A DNA stretch of 64,000 nucleotides from Cerina litoralis (GTDB lineage: Bacteria; Bacteroidota; Bacteroidia; Flavobacteriales; Flavobacteriaceae), in contig JAIRBC010000024.1 of assembly GCA_022008415.1 (NCBI GenBank), positions 1-64,000 of the forward strand. The letters run 5' to 3'. Positions 27,801 to 36,205 of this stretch are shown here, piece by piece (position 1 is the first letter of the stretch; each line of letters opens with the position of its first letter). The notes under the pieces are model-generated. The model was given only the letters and a program-made list of their open reading frames with translations. It had not been told where the DNA came from and did no database searches. The translations under genes were made by a program, and so were the position numbers.

Positions 27801-29906
27801 GGGGAAGAGAATAGATTTATTTGACTCTGAGCCTTTACCATATTCCATACAAGCTGTTCTGGCCAAAAGAATACACCTATTTAAAAAGACAGTATTTTCG
27901 GTTAACAAATCAGGTTTGAATTTTTGAAAGAAAACTGACGCATCTCTGGACCGAAACACGGCGACCAAAATTTCATCTACCCAATACCTCTCTATTTGCT
28001 TATTGTTGATGGTATCGCGTATTATGGCAACAATTGAGTCCGGGTCTTCTATGAGATAGTCTTCCACCCAAAGTCTAAACGCCCTTCGTAGAGCCGGCTG
28101 GCCACCTATTTTAGAAAAGAAGTCATCGACTGAAACTGCATCTGTTCTTAGTTTTGAAATGTGTTTTACCAAAGCCCAATCCTCTAAAATATCATGTGAA
28201 GGTGCAAATTGGTATTCATTTTTATTCTTGTATAGAATATGGTCATCAAGCAAAGCTTCGACTGCAGCCTCATCAATTCCATCATCAGGCTCAACGAACA
28301 ACCTCATTAGTTGTGCACGTTTCAATGCTATGTTTGAAAATGCTTTTCCACGTTTTCTTGCCTTACCAATACCTGTTATTGTTGATTTTTCGATTATATG
28401 GCTCCACAGTTTTGATTTAAACTCGACTATGGACAGATTTTCCACTTTGAAGTCTTTCACACCAATTGTCCGTACTGAAAATTCTAAATATTTGGGACTT
28501 CTGAGAATCTCTTTTAGTCCAGGGTTTTTAAAATAGGGCTCTAAACTTGGGAAGTGTTTTTTGGCTAAATCCAATTCCGCATCCGATAATAGTTCAATTT
28601 CCACAATACCCGCTTTTGGAATATTGAACTTTTGAAGTATAAGGTTTACGGCATAGGCTCTTGAAGTCATAATAACTTTTACATCTTTGTAAGCCTTTAT
28701 TTGTGTTAAAAATTGCTGGAATGCATTTTCAGGATTTGCCTCTAGTAGTTTTTCTAAACTATCAATAAAAATCAGCTTCTCTTTGAGATAACCTATTGAA
28801 CTTACTATATCTGTAATCAAATCGTTCACCCCAAGTTTGGTAAAAACGTGCGGTAAGGCAATCTCATTAAATTGCTCTGCTTTGAAAACAAAGACCTCTG
28901 TATCATCATAAAATCTTTCAAGATAGTCTTTAACCAAAGCTGATTTACCTGCACCGGCACCACCCGAAACTATAGTGAATTGATTCATGACCGAGACCCC
29001 TGAAAGCTCTTCCAATTTTTCTGAGCGGTCCAAATGAAAATCTTCAATCGAACTGGAAAAGGGTTCAATTATGATACTGCTATCTTCCTGAAGTTTCGAT
29101 ATGGATTGGTAAGAACTATCAAAAACTGATGGATTGAAATATTTGTAAATGTCCAATCGTTTGCTGTCATCATAAGTAAGTGCACCACCATTTTGATTGT
29201 AGTTAGCGGCCAAAGCAAGTAGGTTGTTCCAAATTTCGAGGCCACTTAGACTACAGCCAGATTCTTTAGCAAGGGTTATTAGGTTTAATGAATTATTTAA
29301 AGCAGTACTCGTTTCGACACCGAAGTCATAGGCGACAAGTGCCATACTTTTAAGAAACAGCCAAATATTCTTTTTTGACACGTTTTTATCATCATTAGCC
29401 TTTTTGAGCAGATTCTCAAAGATGTTAAGATGCTGTTTCTTGACTTCTATTCGTTCGACCTCTTTATAAAAATCATTTTCATCTTTGTGTGTGGAAGCCC
29501 AATCTAGCAATACGACAATATGGTTCTTGTCATTATTGGTTAGATTAGATTTAACCAATAGTAGTCTGTCCTTACTTTTGTTGAAAATAGCATTATTGAA
29601 ATCTTTCCAAAAAGCTGTAATGACCTCATTAAAAACATCATTATTTTCAGTCAATGCCACGTTATGCTTTATTTGACCTAGAATCTTCTGGTTATCGGTA
29701 TTTCCTGAATCAACTATTACCATCAAATCATCCGTGGCATAACCTCTACTAGTGGTCTGAAAAGCAACTTCACATATTTTGCTTTTAGCTACGAGAGGAA
29801 CCTCAATCTGAAGTATCATTGCAAGTAAATAAGCTGCCTGCACGTTATGCTCATAAGTGGCTCCACCACTTCCCATTGAAAATACGCTCCCTGTTTTAGT
29901 CATCAA
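24852..29906 (-). CDS. Giant STAND-type NTPase with N-terminal QxK nuclease motif (Avs/Cap4-like)
   Basis: The 1684-residue protein is built like an anti-phage sensor. Residues 1-130 carry GGATYEHNVQAAYLL (E19), YATDDLMVIVD (D59, D60) and GQIKHN (Q78-x-K80), the E-D-QxK pattern of Cap4/DUF4297-like PD-(D/E)xK nucleases. The NTPase has Walker A SGGAGAGKS (K321), Walker B LIFIDSLEKLL (D382) and a sensor-like VIMTSRA. Residues from about 700 to the end form a long, probably helical region of unknown family, expected to be the sensor. Family knowledge: such proteins oligomerise on phage ligands and cut DNA. It is the first gene of a three-gene operon. The exact subfamily is not assigned. Confidence 0.72.
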   Translation of the reverse strand: MMTKTGSVFSMGSGGATYEHNVQAAYLLAMILQIEVPLVAKSKICEVAFQTTSRGYATDDLMVIVDSGNTDNQKILGQIKHNVALTENNDVFNEVITAFWKDFNNAIFNKSKDRLLLVKSNLTNNDKNHIVVLLDWASTHKDENDFYKEVERIEVKKQHLNIFENLLKKANDDKNVSKKNIWLFLKSMALVAYDFGVETSTALNNSLNLITLAKESGCSLSGLEIWNNLLALAANYNQNGGALTYDDSKRLDIYKYFNPSVFDSSYQSISKLQEDSSIIIEPFSSSIEDFHLDRSEKLEELSGVSVMNQFTIVSGGAGAGKSALVKDYLERFYDDTEVFVFKAEQFNEIALPHVFTKLGVNDLITDIVSSIGYLKEKLIFIDSLEKLLEANPENAFQQFLTQIKAYKDVKVIMTSRAYAVNLILQKFNIPKAGIVEIELLSDAELDLAKKHFPSLEPYFKNPGLKEILRSPKYLEFSVRTIGVKDFKVENLSIVEFKSKLWSHIIEKSTITGIGKARKRGKAFSNIALKRAQLMRLFVEPDDGIDEAAVEALLDDHILYKNKNEYQFAPSHDILEDWALVKHISKLRTDAVSVDDFFSKIGGQPALRRAFRLWVEDYLIEDPDSIVAIIRDTINNKQIERYWVDEILVAVFRSRDASVFFQKFKPDLLTENTVFLNRCILLARTACMEYGKGSESNKSILFPIGDVWKELLLFIAENLSAISHLRESIFLLLMDWELRYILDSSNLSEKGIDACKSIVLEFIDQIEAGDDFWLNKVSRDKYTIQQLIYLLFGLTPHAKSEIEAFLNRANTQKDVPWRLQQFYDIAIKIALGGIRNQILVKEHSELLASLTETNWKEQPREEVKEVKIGGHRRISSFFPEPRPKKEESWGIADSKFEYYPSGIYKTFVTTLFATKPVEAIAFVIDFINYSVDYLMGSKYGKENPLEQLTLRFEDGGERVIYGDLDLWIAYRGLGTQVHSLIESILMSMERYLLQLASVEEEITKRLLAEHYKYILQLSNNVAPISVIASVFMAHPKAFTKDILPIFGQRQFYEWDLQRAISELQSMAPQDSKISHAQKKRMESNALPHRRKYYQGLRAFLIPYQFNIGEFNEGLSGIFDRFYNDYPDDHLWIKTVTEMDARKFKTGKVNEEAGTVELRPSYPKEIAGTIKAIEDDFKDNHLDAGQSNLLLKTIEKKGEITFQQWLEIYNNYSASDFQIGMFDMPATLAKVGLDSFADELNTNQISWCFATMYRAVDALVKDKYNRDYSLSMNYSVLEKKPILHSIHLLDKYASSVEESLNYKLLLGKLVLCPLDDYYLRQFLMYFRKEFSENCSEMASNLRKMVIAFAKFEKENPRPYRPTKEDATEYEKSFEEFITACLESPKVIDINTINFNSHEKHFLIRAMLMIPTENCTPVQADYVVKVFSEYVELHQTSEGDTWRNTRQHFDFTSQIDMQLFLGELWLYSDSLDYGKKSIDTLMSTFLKDKIRNSDDINDLYKFISGALDFCVTIMYDVVTDKTAEELQKYGTRFWQLWDYIFDRLKEKGKYYFSGKLLLNNQFLKKMEDWNGFLTYKTQYLNMAEYFGAKNLSAILSVFSTFGEKEFLPEGLLLLEKLTKENPDTKDDLLGKDGKVMIKKLFANHIDIIKERQDLVNAFLGILGVMIDMGSTEAYLIRENVFVYKTGF

Positions 29907-30001
29907 AAAATATTTTTATTCCCTTACAATAATTTGTGTTTGTTGCATAGAGCTTTATCCATTTTTTGCTCTTTATCCCAAATTAAAGTACCACATTCCT
30001 T

Positions 30002-30301
30002 TCAAATTCTTCTTCCTTGGTGGGCCAAATATTTATAGAGTGTTCTCTTTGAGCCAATATCTATCAATTTCATAATTTCGTCCACGCTCAACTTATTGTC
30101 CCGGTAGTACTTTTCGGCAAGTATAGCCTTGTGCTGTGCTTGTTTGCTAAGTCCAGGTTGGCGACCTAGTTTTACACCCCTTCGCCTGGAGCGCTCCAGT
30201 CCGGCCCTGGTCCTTTCGATGATGATGTCCCGCTCCAACTGTGCGATGGAGGCAAAAAGATTGAACACGAAACGGCCATGGGGGGAGGACGTATCGATAT
30301 T
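30002..30301 (-). pseudogene. Serine recombinase (resolvase/invertase) C-terminal fragment
   Basis: The frame reads NIDTSSPHGRF, FASIAQLERDIIIERTRAGL and RRRGVKLGR, then a C-terminal helix-turn-helix (SVDEIMKLIDIGSKRTLYKYL). These are typical of Hin/Pin-type serine recombinases. An in-frame TAA lies just before NIDT at about 30301, and the catalytic N-terminal domain with the nucleophilic Ser is missing, so roughly half the gene is gone. The break falls in a T-run at 30300-30306. It marks a recombination scar between the defence operon and the next genes. Confidence 0.8.
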
Positions 30302-30315
30302 TTTTTAGAATTATG

Positions 30316-30651
30316 CTAAGTTTTCATTTCAAGATTGGCGAATAAACATAGTTTCTTTATCTCATCGATTGTTTTTCTACCGGCATTCTTAGTACGTGAA
30401 AGTTCTTTTAGTGATATCTTGGCCAGATCTTTGGTAGTACCTTCCAGAAAATCGATTTGATTCATTTCCCTCAATATATTCATTGTACGTTTAGATAGTG
30501 GCAATCGATAGATTTTCGTGTCTTTGTCTACGCCGATAAAATTGGATATAGTACCGACCTTATCTTCAACATCCCTATGTAGATCAGAAATCTGCTCCTT
30601 AAATTTCTTTACAGCTTCCAGCGCTTTCAAAAATTCCTTATACGTTACCAT
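30316..30651 (-). CDS. Small protein with RNA polymerase alpha-CTD-like helix-hairpin-helix
   Basis: The 111-residue protein has a helical, probably coiled-coil N-terminus (about 1-40). Its C-terminal segment, LSKRTMNILREMNQIDFLEGTTKDLAKISLKELSRTKNAGRKTIDEIK, matches the alpha-CTD pattern: L..R..N.L, then DL, then NLGRKSL.EI. Alpha-CTD domains bind DNA minor groove and activators. A stand-alone copy could be a transcription modulator or simply an HhH DNA-binding protein. It ends 15 bases right of the resolvase fragment. The fold call is moderately sure; the role is unknown. Confidence 0.55.
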   Translation of the reverse strand: MVTYKEFLKALEAVKKFKEQISDLHRDVEDKVGTISNFIGVDKDTKIYRLPLSKRTMNILREMNQIDFLEGTTKDLAKISLKELSRTKNAGRKTIDEIKKLCLFANLEMKT

Positions 30652-30719
30652 AATCCATTATTTGAACAAAGTAAAGAATTCACTTTTAATGCGTAAGATT
30701 TATTAAATCTTCCCATAGG

Positions 30720-30929
30720 CTATTTTGACTTTAAACGATTATAGTTGTCTATCAATGCTTCCACTACAATCTTGGCTTTCTTGTCACTTACCAAATCCAA
30801 GGTAATTCTTTGTGTGGTTAAATATTCCTTAATTAGGTTTTCCACGTCTTCTTTGTTCAGAAAGTCATTGCTCCTTAAATTTTCCAACACAGCACTATAG
30901 CTGTCCGAGCTAAAACCATCTTCTAACAT
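30720..30929 (-). CDS. Small hypothetical protein
   Basis: A 69-residue acidic, helical protein (FLNKEDVENLIKEYLTTQRITLDLVSDKKAKIVVEALIDNYNRLKSK) that I do not recognise. It lies 69 bases upstream of the alpha-CTD-like gene on the same strand, and the two may be co-transcribed. No membrane or signal sequence. Composition looks protein-like, but independent support is limited. Confidence 0.45.
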   Translation of the reverse strand: MLEDGFSSDSYSAVLENLRSNDFLNKEDVENLIKEYLTTQRITLDLVSDKKAKIVVEALIDNYNRLKSK

Positions 30930-31094
30930 AGCTTTTATTTGAAATAATTATCATTGGATGTCATTGTAAAATGTAATCATTTTGTAATCTTATCCAAAAG
31001 CGTCTCCATCGAAAATTTATCCAATTATGTTATCCATTAATATTACCAAAGCTTTTCTTATCCGGTTAGTTCTTCAAGATTGAATAGACGTTAA

Positions 31095-31471
31095 CTACAT
31101 AACTTTGCTCGCCAAATATTTTTGGACCTCATAAACATCTATTCTTTTATTGAACTTTTTGCTTACCGATGGATTATTTTCACTGGAGATCCAAATTTTC
31201 AATTCGGCGTCCAAATCAAAAGTCCCAGCGGCGGATTCAAGGGAAAACCGGGAGATGTTCTTATAGGGAAACGATTTATATTCAACCTTACTGTAAGGCC
31301 TTGAACATCGATCAATATCAGACGTTTATTGGTAAACACAAAGGTATCACGTAAAAGCTTGAACCCCAATTCAATTACTTCACTTTCAACGAGCAATCGA
31401 CCGTATTTTTCATTGAGTTTTGCCAAGGAAACCTCACTGGCGTTTCCCAACAATTTATTGAACAATCCCAT
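31095..31471 (-). pseudogene. PH-domain (bPH-type) protein gene with frameshift
   Basis: The leftward frame starts MGLFNKLLGNASEVSLAKL and runs through FVFTNKRLILIDVQGLT, the standard opening of small bacterial PH-domain proteins. It then continues out of frame. In the next frame the expected ending is found: KVEYKSFPYKNISRFSLES, AGTFDLDAELKIWISS and VYEVQKYLASKVM before a stop at 31095. A small indel near 31302-31310 therefore breaks an otherwise intact gene of about 125 codons. It could be a real inactivating mutation or a sequencing error. Confidence 0.75.
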
Positions 31472-31656
31472 TTTTATTATTTAAGTTTTCAAGTACCCTA
31501 CGTCCTGACAGCCTGCTACACAACTTTCCGAGAAGCACTAAAATTAGCTATTTTAAACTTTAGACTATCTATTAAACAAACTAATTATCTTGGGAAAATA
31601 TGTTTAAGATAAAAACTTTGTTAAATTTATGAACTCATCAACCAGCTTAAAAACTA

Positions 31657-34600
31657 ATGGCTCTTTTCCAAAGCTCTGTCCTTAAAAAATATCTTAAACT
31701 TCAAGATAACGATGCCATTTCCAAGGCATATAAAAAATATTCCGGTTACTTTTTAAACCCCGCCATCCAAGAGAATATAAGAAACTCCAAGGAAGAGCAG
31801 TTCCAGGCTACATTCCTTACGGAGTTGTTCGTCAATATATTGGGCTATACCATTAATCCAAGCCCTGATTACAATCTCACCACCGAGTTCAGGAACGAAA
31901 AGAACAATCGAAAGGCAGATGGGGCCATTCTGATCGATGGTAAAGCGGTCGGGGTCATAGAACTAAAGGGAACCAAGACCAAGGATCTGGAAAGTATCCG
32001 TCGCCAGGCCTTTGATTACAAGGCCAACCAAAAGGGCTGCGTATATGTGATCACTTCCAACTTTGAAAAGCTCCGGTTTTATATCAATGACGCTACAGAG
32101 TTTTTGGAGTTCAACCTCTTTGAACTTTCGGAGGAAGATTTTTCGCTGATGTACCTATGCCTACAAAAGGACAATATCTTCCAAAATCTTCCTTTAAAAA
32201 TAAAAGAGGATTCCGTTGTTGTTGAGGAGCAGATAACCAAGGAATTCTATAATGATTATTCCATTTTTAAAAGGGAGCTCTATCGCGATTTGGTAAAAAG
32301 GAACGCCAAAAGAATAAAAAATTCCCGCAAGGAAGAATTGGAGGAAGTGGCCATTGCCTCTGCCCTGGAGCAGGAACTCCAAAGTTTGGAGAAGAACGTA
32401 AAATTGGCTCTGTTCAAAAAATCACAAAAACTGATCGACCGTTTTCTGTTTATTTTCTTTTCCGAAGACCGAGGTTTGTTGCCTCCCAACTCTACCGTTC
32501 AGATTTTGAACAAATGGAAGGCCGATATGGATTTTGGAGACGAACGGCCCTTGTACAACCTTTTTAAACAATATTTCCACTACTTGGATACGGGCAGAAA
32601 GGGCACTACCAGTAGGGAGGAAATCTATGCTTATAATGGTGGACTCTTTAAACCCGATACTATTCTGGACGGTTTGGAGATTGACGATGACTTGCTCTAT
32701 CGCCACACCTTAAAATTGGCGACCTATGATTTTGAGAGTCAAGTGGACGTTAACATCCTAGGCCATATTTTCGAGAATTCCCTTAATGAGATCGAAAGTG
32801 TAAATGCGGAGATCGAGGGAACGGAATTTGACCAACAAAAGAGCAAGCGTAAAAAGGACGGGGTTTTCTATACGCCCAAGTACATTACCAAGTATATTGT
32901 GGAGAACACGATTGGCAAACTGTGCGAGGAAAAGAAGGAGGCACTTGGTTTTACCGAGGCAGAATATTTTAAGAGTCGTGCCAACCGCCCCAAAAAGAAA
33001 CTGGCAGAGCTGGTGCAATTATTGGACGATTACCGGGATTGGCTCTTACAGCTTACCATTTGTGACCCGGCCTGTGGTTCCGGTGCATTTCTTAATCAGG
33101 CATTGGATTTTCTAATCAAGGAACACAGTTATATCGATGAGCTAAAGGCCAAGGTATTGGGCGGCGGACTTGTCTTCGCCGATATAGAGAATACCATTCT
33201 GGAGAACAATATTTATGGGGTGGACCTTAACGAAGAGTCCGTGGAGATTGCCAAACTTTCCCTCTGGCTGCGAACCGCCCAGCCCAGAAGAAAATTGAAC
33301 GACCTAAGCAGCAACATAAAATGCGGTAACAGTCTAATAGACGATAAAAAGGTTGCTGGCATAAAGGCCTTTAACTGGCCAAAGGAATTTCCTAAGGTTT
33401 TTGAAAAAGGGGGGTTTGATGTGGTCATCGGGAATCCACCTTATGGCATATTTTTATCAAAAGATGAAGAGCAATATTATAAAGAGAAATATCCTTTAAC
33501 CAACTATAAAATAAATCTCTATATACTATTTATTGAGCGAATGTTTCAAATTTTCGACAAAGGAATTATACATTTTATTATACCTAAATCCCTTTTGTTT
33601 AATACTTATTTCGAAGAAATTAGAAAGCAACTATTATCTCAATCCAAGGTTCACGAGGTTTTTATGATTGCTGAAAAAATATTTCCGGATGCTGAGGTTG
33701 GTGGAAGTTTAATACTTAAGTTCGAAATTGTAGGTCAACCAAATACAAAAAACAAACTAAGACTAATTTCCGCTGATTCATATTTTGATTATGAAGGACA
33801 AAATGCTTTAGTAAATGACATTGAACAAGACTTTTTTTTAAGTGTGCCACATTGCGAAATATCACCAATTGCTCAAGGCGCAGACAAAATTGTTAAGAAA
33901 TTAAATGAATTAAAATCGATAAAACAGTATTATAAACTTAAAAATGGACTTAACCCTGGAAACATCAAACATATACTTATTTCGGATGTAAAATTAAATG
34001 ATAAGTACAAACCAATAATTTGGGGAAAGGAGTTTAATAAATATTCAATAAAATGGGGAGGGCAGTTTATTAATTACGATATCAATATTGAAAAAACAAT
34101 TACATTACATGATATTAAAAGCAAAGAAGGGATGAAGAAACAAAATCGAATCGATTTTGCTCTTAGAACCCCAGATTTATTTGAAATCGTCAAAATTCTG
34201 GTTCGAAAAACAGGAGACAAATTTATTGCAGCCAAAGATTCGAACAATTTATACTTCGATACTTTAGTTCATGGTATATACCAAATCCATAAAGAATTTT
34301 CACTTGACTACCTTTTGACAATTCTAAATTCCAATTCGGCAACATTCCTCTACAGATTACTTCATGACATAAAGGGAAAGGTTTTTGCTAAAATCAGCCT
34401 AGATAAATTAGGTGCGTTTCCACTGCCCCAAACCAAGAAATATGAAAGAGAAAGTTTACAATCTTTAGGTAAAATTATTCTTGATTCGCAACCCCAATTG
34501 GATTCAATATCATCAAATTTTTCTAGATATTTTACCCAAAAATATAAGCTAAAAAAAATTTCTCGTAAACTCGAAAACTGGCACGAATTAACCTTTAACG

Positions 34601-34818
34601 ACTTTATCAAAGTACTTAATAAAGCCATAAAATCAGCAGGAGGCACTCCGCTTTCCAAAAAAGACGAATTTGAGTGGCTGAACCTTTTTGAAGAGAACAA
34701 GAAAAGAGCCCAAGACCTACAAACCCAAATAAACCAAACGGAAAAAGAAATTGATGCCATGGTTTATGAGCTGTATGGGTTAACGGATGAGGAAATTAAG
34801 ATTGTGGAAAATTCCTAA
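31657..34818 (+). CDS. Type IIG (Eco57I/BseRI-like) restriction-modification enzyme, single polypeptide
   Basis: The 1053-residue protein fuses nuclease, adenine methyltransferase and specificity domains. The nuclease core is ADGAILIDGKAVGVIELKG (D88, E102, K104). Methyltransferase motif I is DPACGSGAF (470-478) and motif IV NPPY (593-596), the N6-adenine type. A TaqI/Eco57I-like target-recognition region follows to about residue 960, then a coiled-coil end. One protein both cuts and methylates, giving an autonomous system with no partner needed. From the NPPY motif to about 34650 the DNA is visibly AT-richer than before and after, suggesting a swapped recognition domain. Confidence 0.9.
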   Translation: MALFQSSVLKKYLKLQDNDAISKAYKKYSGYFLNPAIQENIRNSKEEQFQATFLTELFVNILGYTINPSPDYNLTTEFRNEKNNRKADGAILIDGKAVGVIELKGTKTKDLESIRRQAFDYKANQKGCVYVITSNFEKLRFYINDATEFLEFNLFELSEEDFSLMYLCLQKDNIFQNLPLKIKEDSVVVEEQITKEFYNDYSIFKRELYRDLVKRNAKRIKNSRKEELEEVAIASALEQELQSLEKNVKLALFKKSQKLIDRFLFIFFSEDRGLLPPNSTVQILNKWKADMDFGDERPLYNLFKQYFHYLDTGRKGTTSREEIYAYNGGLFKPDTILDGLEIDDDLLYRHTLKLATYDFESQVDVNILGHIFENSLNEIESVNAEIEGTEFDQQKSKRKKDGVFYTPKYITKYIVENTIGKLCEEKKEALGFTEAEYFKSRANRPKKKLAELVQLLDDYRDWLLQLTICDPACGSGAFLNQALDFLIKEHSYIDELKAKVLGGGLVFADIENTILENNIYGVDLNEESVEIAKLSLWLRTAQPRRKLNDLSSNIKCGNSLIDDKKVAGIKAFNWPKEFPKVFEKGGFDVVIGNPPYGIFLSKDEEQYYKEKYPLTNYKINLYILFIERMFQIFDKGIIHFIIPKSLLFNTYFEEIRKQLLSQSKVHEVFMIAEKIFPDAEVGGSLILKFEIVGQPNTKNKLRLISADSYFDYEGQNALVNDIEQDFFLSVPHCEISPIAQGADKIVKKLNELKSIKQYYKLKNGLNPGNIKHILISDVKLNDKYKPIIWGKEFNKYSIKWGGQFINYDINIEKTITLHDIKSKEGMKKQNRIDFALRTPDLFEIVKILVRKTGDKFIAAKDSNNLYFDTLVHGIYQIHKEFSLDYLLTILNSNSATFLYRLLHDIKGKVFAKISLDKLGAFPLPQTKKYERESLQSLGKIILDSQPQLDSISSNFSRYFTQKYKLKKISRKLENWHELTFNDFIKVLNKAIKSAGGTPLSKKDEFEWLNLFEENKKRAQDLQTQINQTEKEIDAMVYELYGLTDEEIKIVENS

Positions 34819-34888
34819 AACTGTTATTTATGGGTTTGGATCAAAAAGAAGAACGCTTAAAAAACAAAGGCTAATAAGCAAAATAACT

Positions 34889-35068
34889 ATGAACCATAAG
34901 TTAGTTTTTTGGATAGGGATACCTGGAGTGACATTTTTTGGTGTTGTATCATTTTTGGGCAGATTTCAAATTAACAACTATAATCCTATTTCTCAATACT
35001 TAAGTGAGACAATGGTGACCTCATCGCAAATTATGGACTGGCCAAGTAGAGATTCAGGACTATTTTAA
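34889..35068 (+). pseudogene. N-terminal fragment of a DUF998-like membrane protein
   Basis: From MNHKLVFWIGIPGVTFFGVVSFLG the frame shows one membrane helix and then NYNPISQYLSE, a motif typical at this point of multi-pass DUF998-type proteins. It then ends after about 60 residues, where full proteins have about 200. No continuation with further helices is evident in the 240 bases downstream. It is probably a relic. Family assignment is tentative. Confidence 0.45.
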
Positions 35069-35254
35069 TTCATTTCTAAGTACTCGTTAATAATCCCAAT
35101 CGGTTATTTAGGACTATTAGACAATTGGATTATTCACCTTTAGTTTGAAAATTATATCCTAAAAAAATCCTTACCTCGATCCCAAGGTAGGATTAAAGGA
35201 AAGTTTTTCTAATCTCGAAGTTGTACACCTACATGTCTTTTTTAAAAATACCAA

Positions 35255-35289
35255 AGCAAAAAAAAGAGATGTTAATTGCACCTCTTTTT
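35255..35289 (-). terminator. Intrinsic terminator after the LRR gene
   Basis: On the minus strand AAAAAGAG (35289-35282) pairs with CTCTTTTT (35268-35261) around a 13-base loop and runs into a T-rich tract. It lies directly downstream of the leucine-rich-repeat gene stop at 35312. Confidence 0.6.
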
Positions 35290-35311
35290 AAGAATGAACA
35301 ACACGTCAAAT

Positions 35312-36205
35312 TCATTGTCCTCCCGTCTTGTCAAATTCGGTTTCCACCATTCGGGATTGCTGGATTTCAATATTCTTGAAGTCATTGTCATTGGTTGGTC
35401 TATCATAATCCATGACCAAGAACTGTTGGGAATCCATTCTTTCCAAATTTAAAAGCGACTTAAAATTATTGTTTTGGATCTGCAGGATTTCCAGGTTGGC
35501 CAATTGTGTAAACTCCTCGGGGATTTCACCATCCAAACGGTTATTGGCCATGACCAATTCCCTTAAATTGGTAAGCCTCCCCATTTGCGAGGGTATATTG
35601 CCTTCCAAATAGTTTTGAAATAGGCCCAAGCTTTCCAAGAAGATCAGGTTCCCGATAGACTCGGGTATTTTCCCCGTAATTGCATTGCTCGACAGGTTCA
35701 ATACCGTTAAATTTCGAAGATCGCCCACGCTTTCAGGGATGCTCCCGGACAAAAAGTTGTTAAACAGGCTTAGCTCTGTCAAACTTTCCATTTCGCCCAG
35801 GTTCTCGGGAAGCTTTCCTACAAGTCTGTTCATCTCAAGTTTAAGCACCTTCAACTGATGTAGGCTTGCAATACTTTTAGGGATTTCTCCACTTAGAAGA
35901 TTAAAGGCCAGGTTAAGACTCTGTAAGTATTGCAGTTCACCGATATTCTCCGGGAGCTGTCCCTCTAGGTTATTTTCAAAAAGGTCTATTTCTACAACAT
36001 GGCCTTTATTAACTTTGATTCCATACCATTGGGAAACGGGGGCTTCCAGATCCCATTTAGTAGACCATTTGTCACCTTGGGTACTATTGTACAGGTCCAA
36101 TAGGGCCTTTTTTTCCTTTTCCACTACATTGGAGTACATTTTAGTACTAACAAAAATCAAGAAAATCAAAAGAATCGCGATATACAGTAATCTTTTCATA
36201 GCCAA
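35312..36205 (-). CDS. Leucine-rich-repeat protein of plant-like type, membrane-anchored or secreted
   Basis: The 297-residue protein has an N-terminal hydrophobic segment (MKRLLYIAILLIFLIFVS) acting as a signal or anchor. The capping region KKALLDLYNSTQGDKWSTKW with WYGIKV is common in bacterial LRR proteins resembling plant receptors. About seven repeats of the form L..L..L.L..N.L.G.IP..(I/L)G follow, from residue 70 to 245. The C-terminal tail is charged, with no sorting domain. These proteins usually bind proteins or glycans outside the cell; no partner is evident. It has its own terminator and lies between the type IIG gene and the mobilisation module. Confidence 0.8.
   Translation of the reverse strand: MAMKRLLYIAILLIFLIFVSTKMYSNVVEKEKKALLDLYNSTQGDKWSTKWDLEAPVSQWYGIKVNKGHVVEIDLFENNLEGQLPENIGELQYLQSLNLAFNLLSGEIPKSIASLHQLKVLKLEMNRLVGKLPENLGEMESLTELSLFNNFLSGSIPESVGDLRNLTVLNLSSNAITGKIPESIGNLIFLESLGLFQNYLEGNIPSQMGRLTNLRELVMANNRLDGEIPEEFTQLANLEILQIQNNNFKSLLNLERMDSQQFLVMDYDRPTNDNDFKNIEIQQSRMVETEFDKTGGQ

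Noticed and set aside
35500-36000. Possible CRISPR or tandem DNA repeat
   Set aside because: The periodicity is of leucine-rich-repeat codons and the units differ in sequence; there are no constant repeats with spacers.
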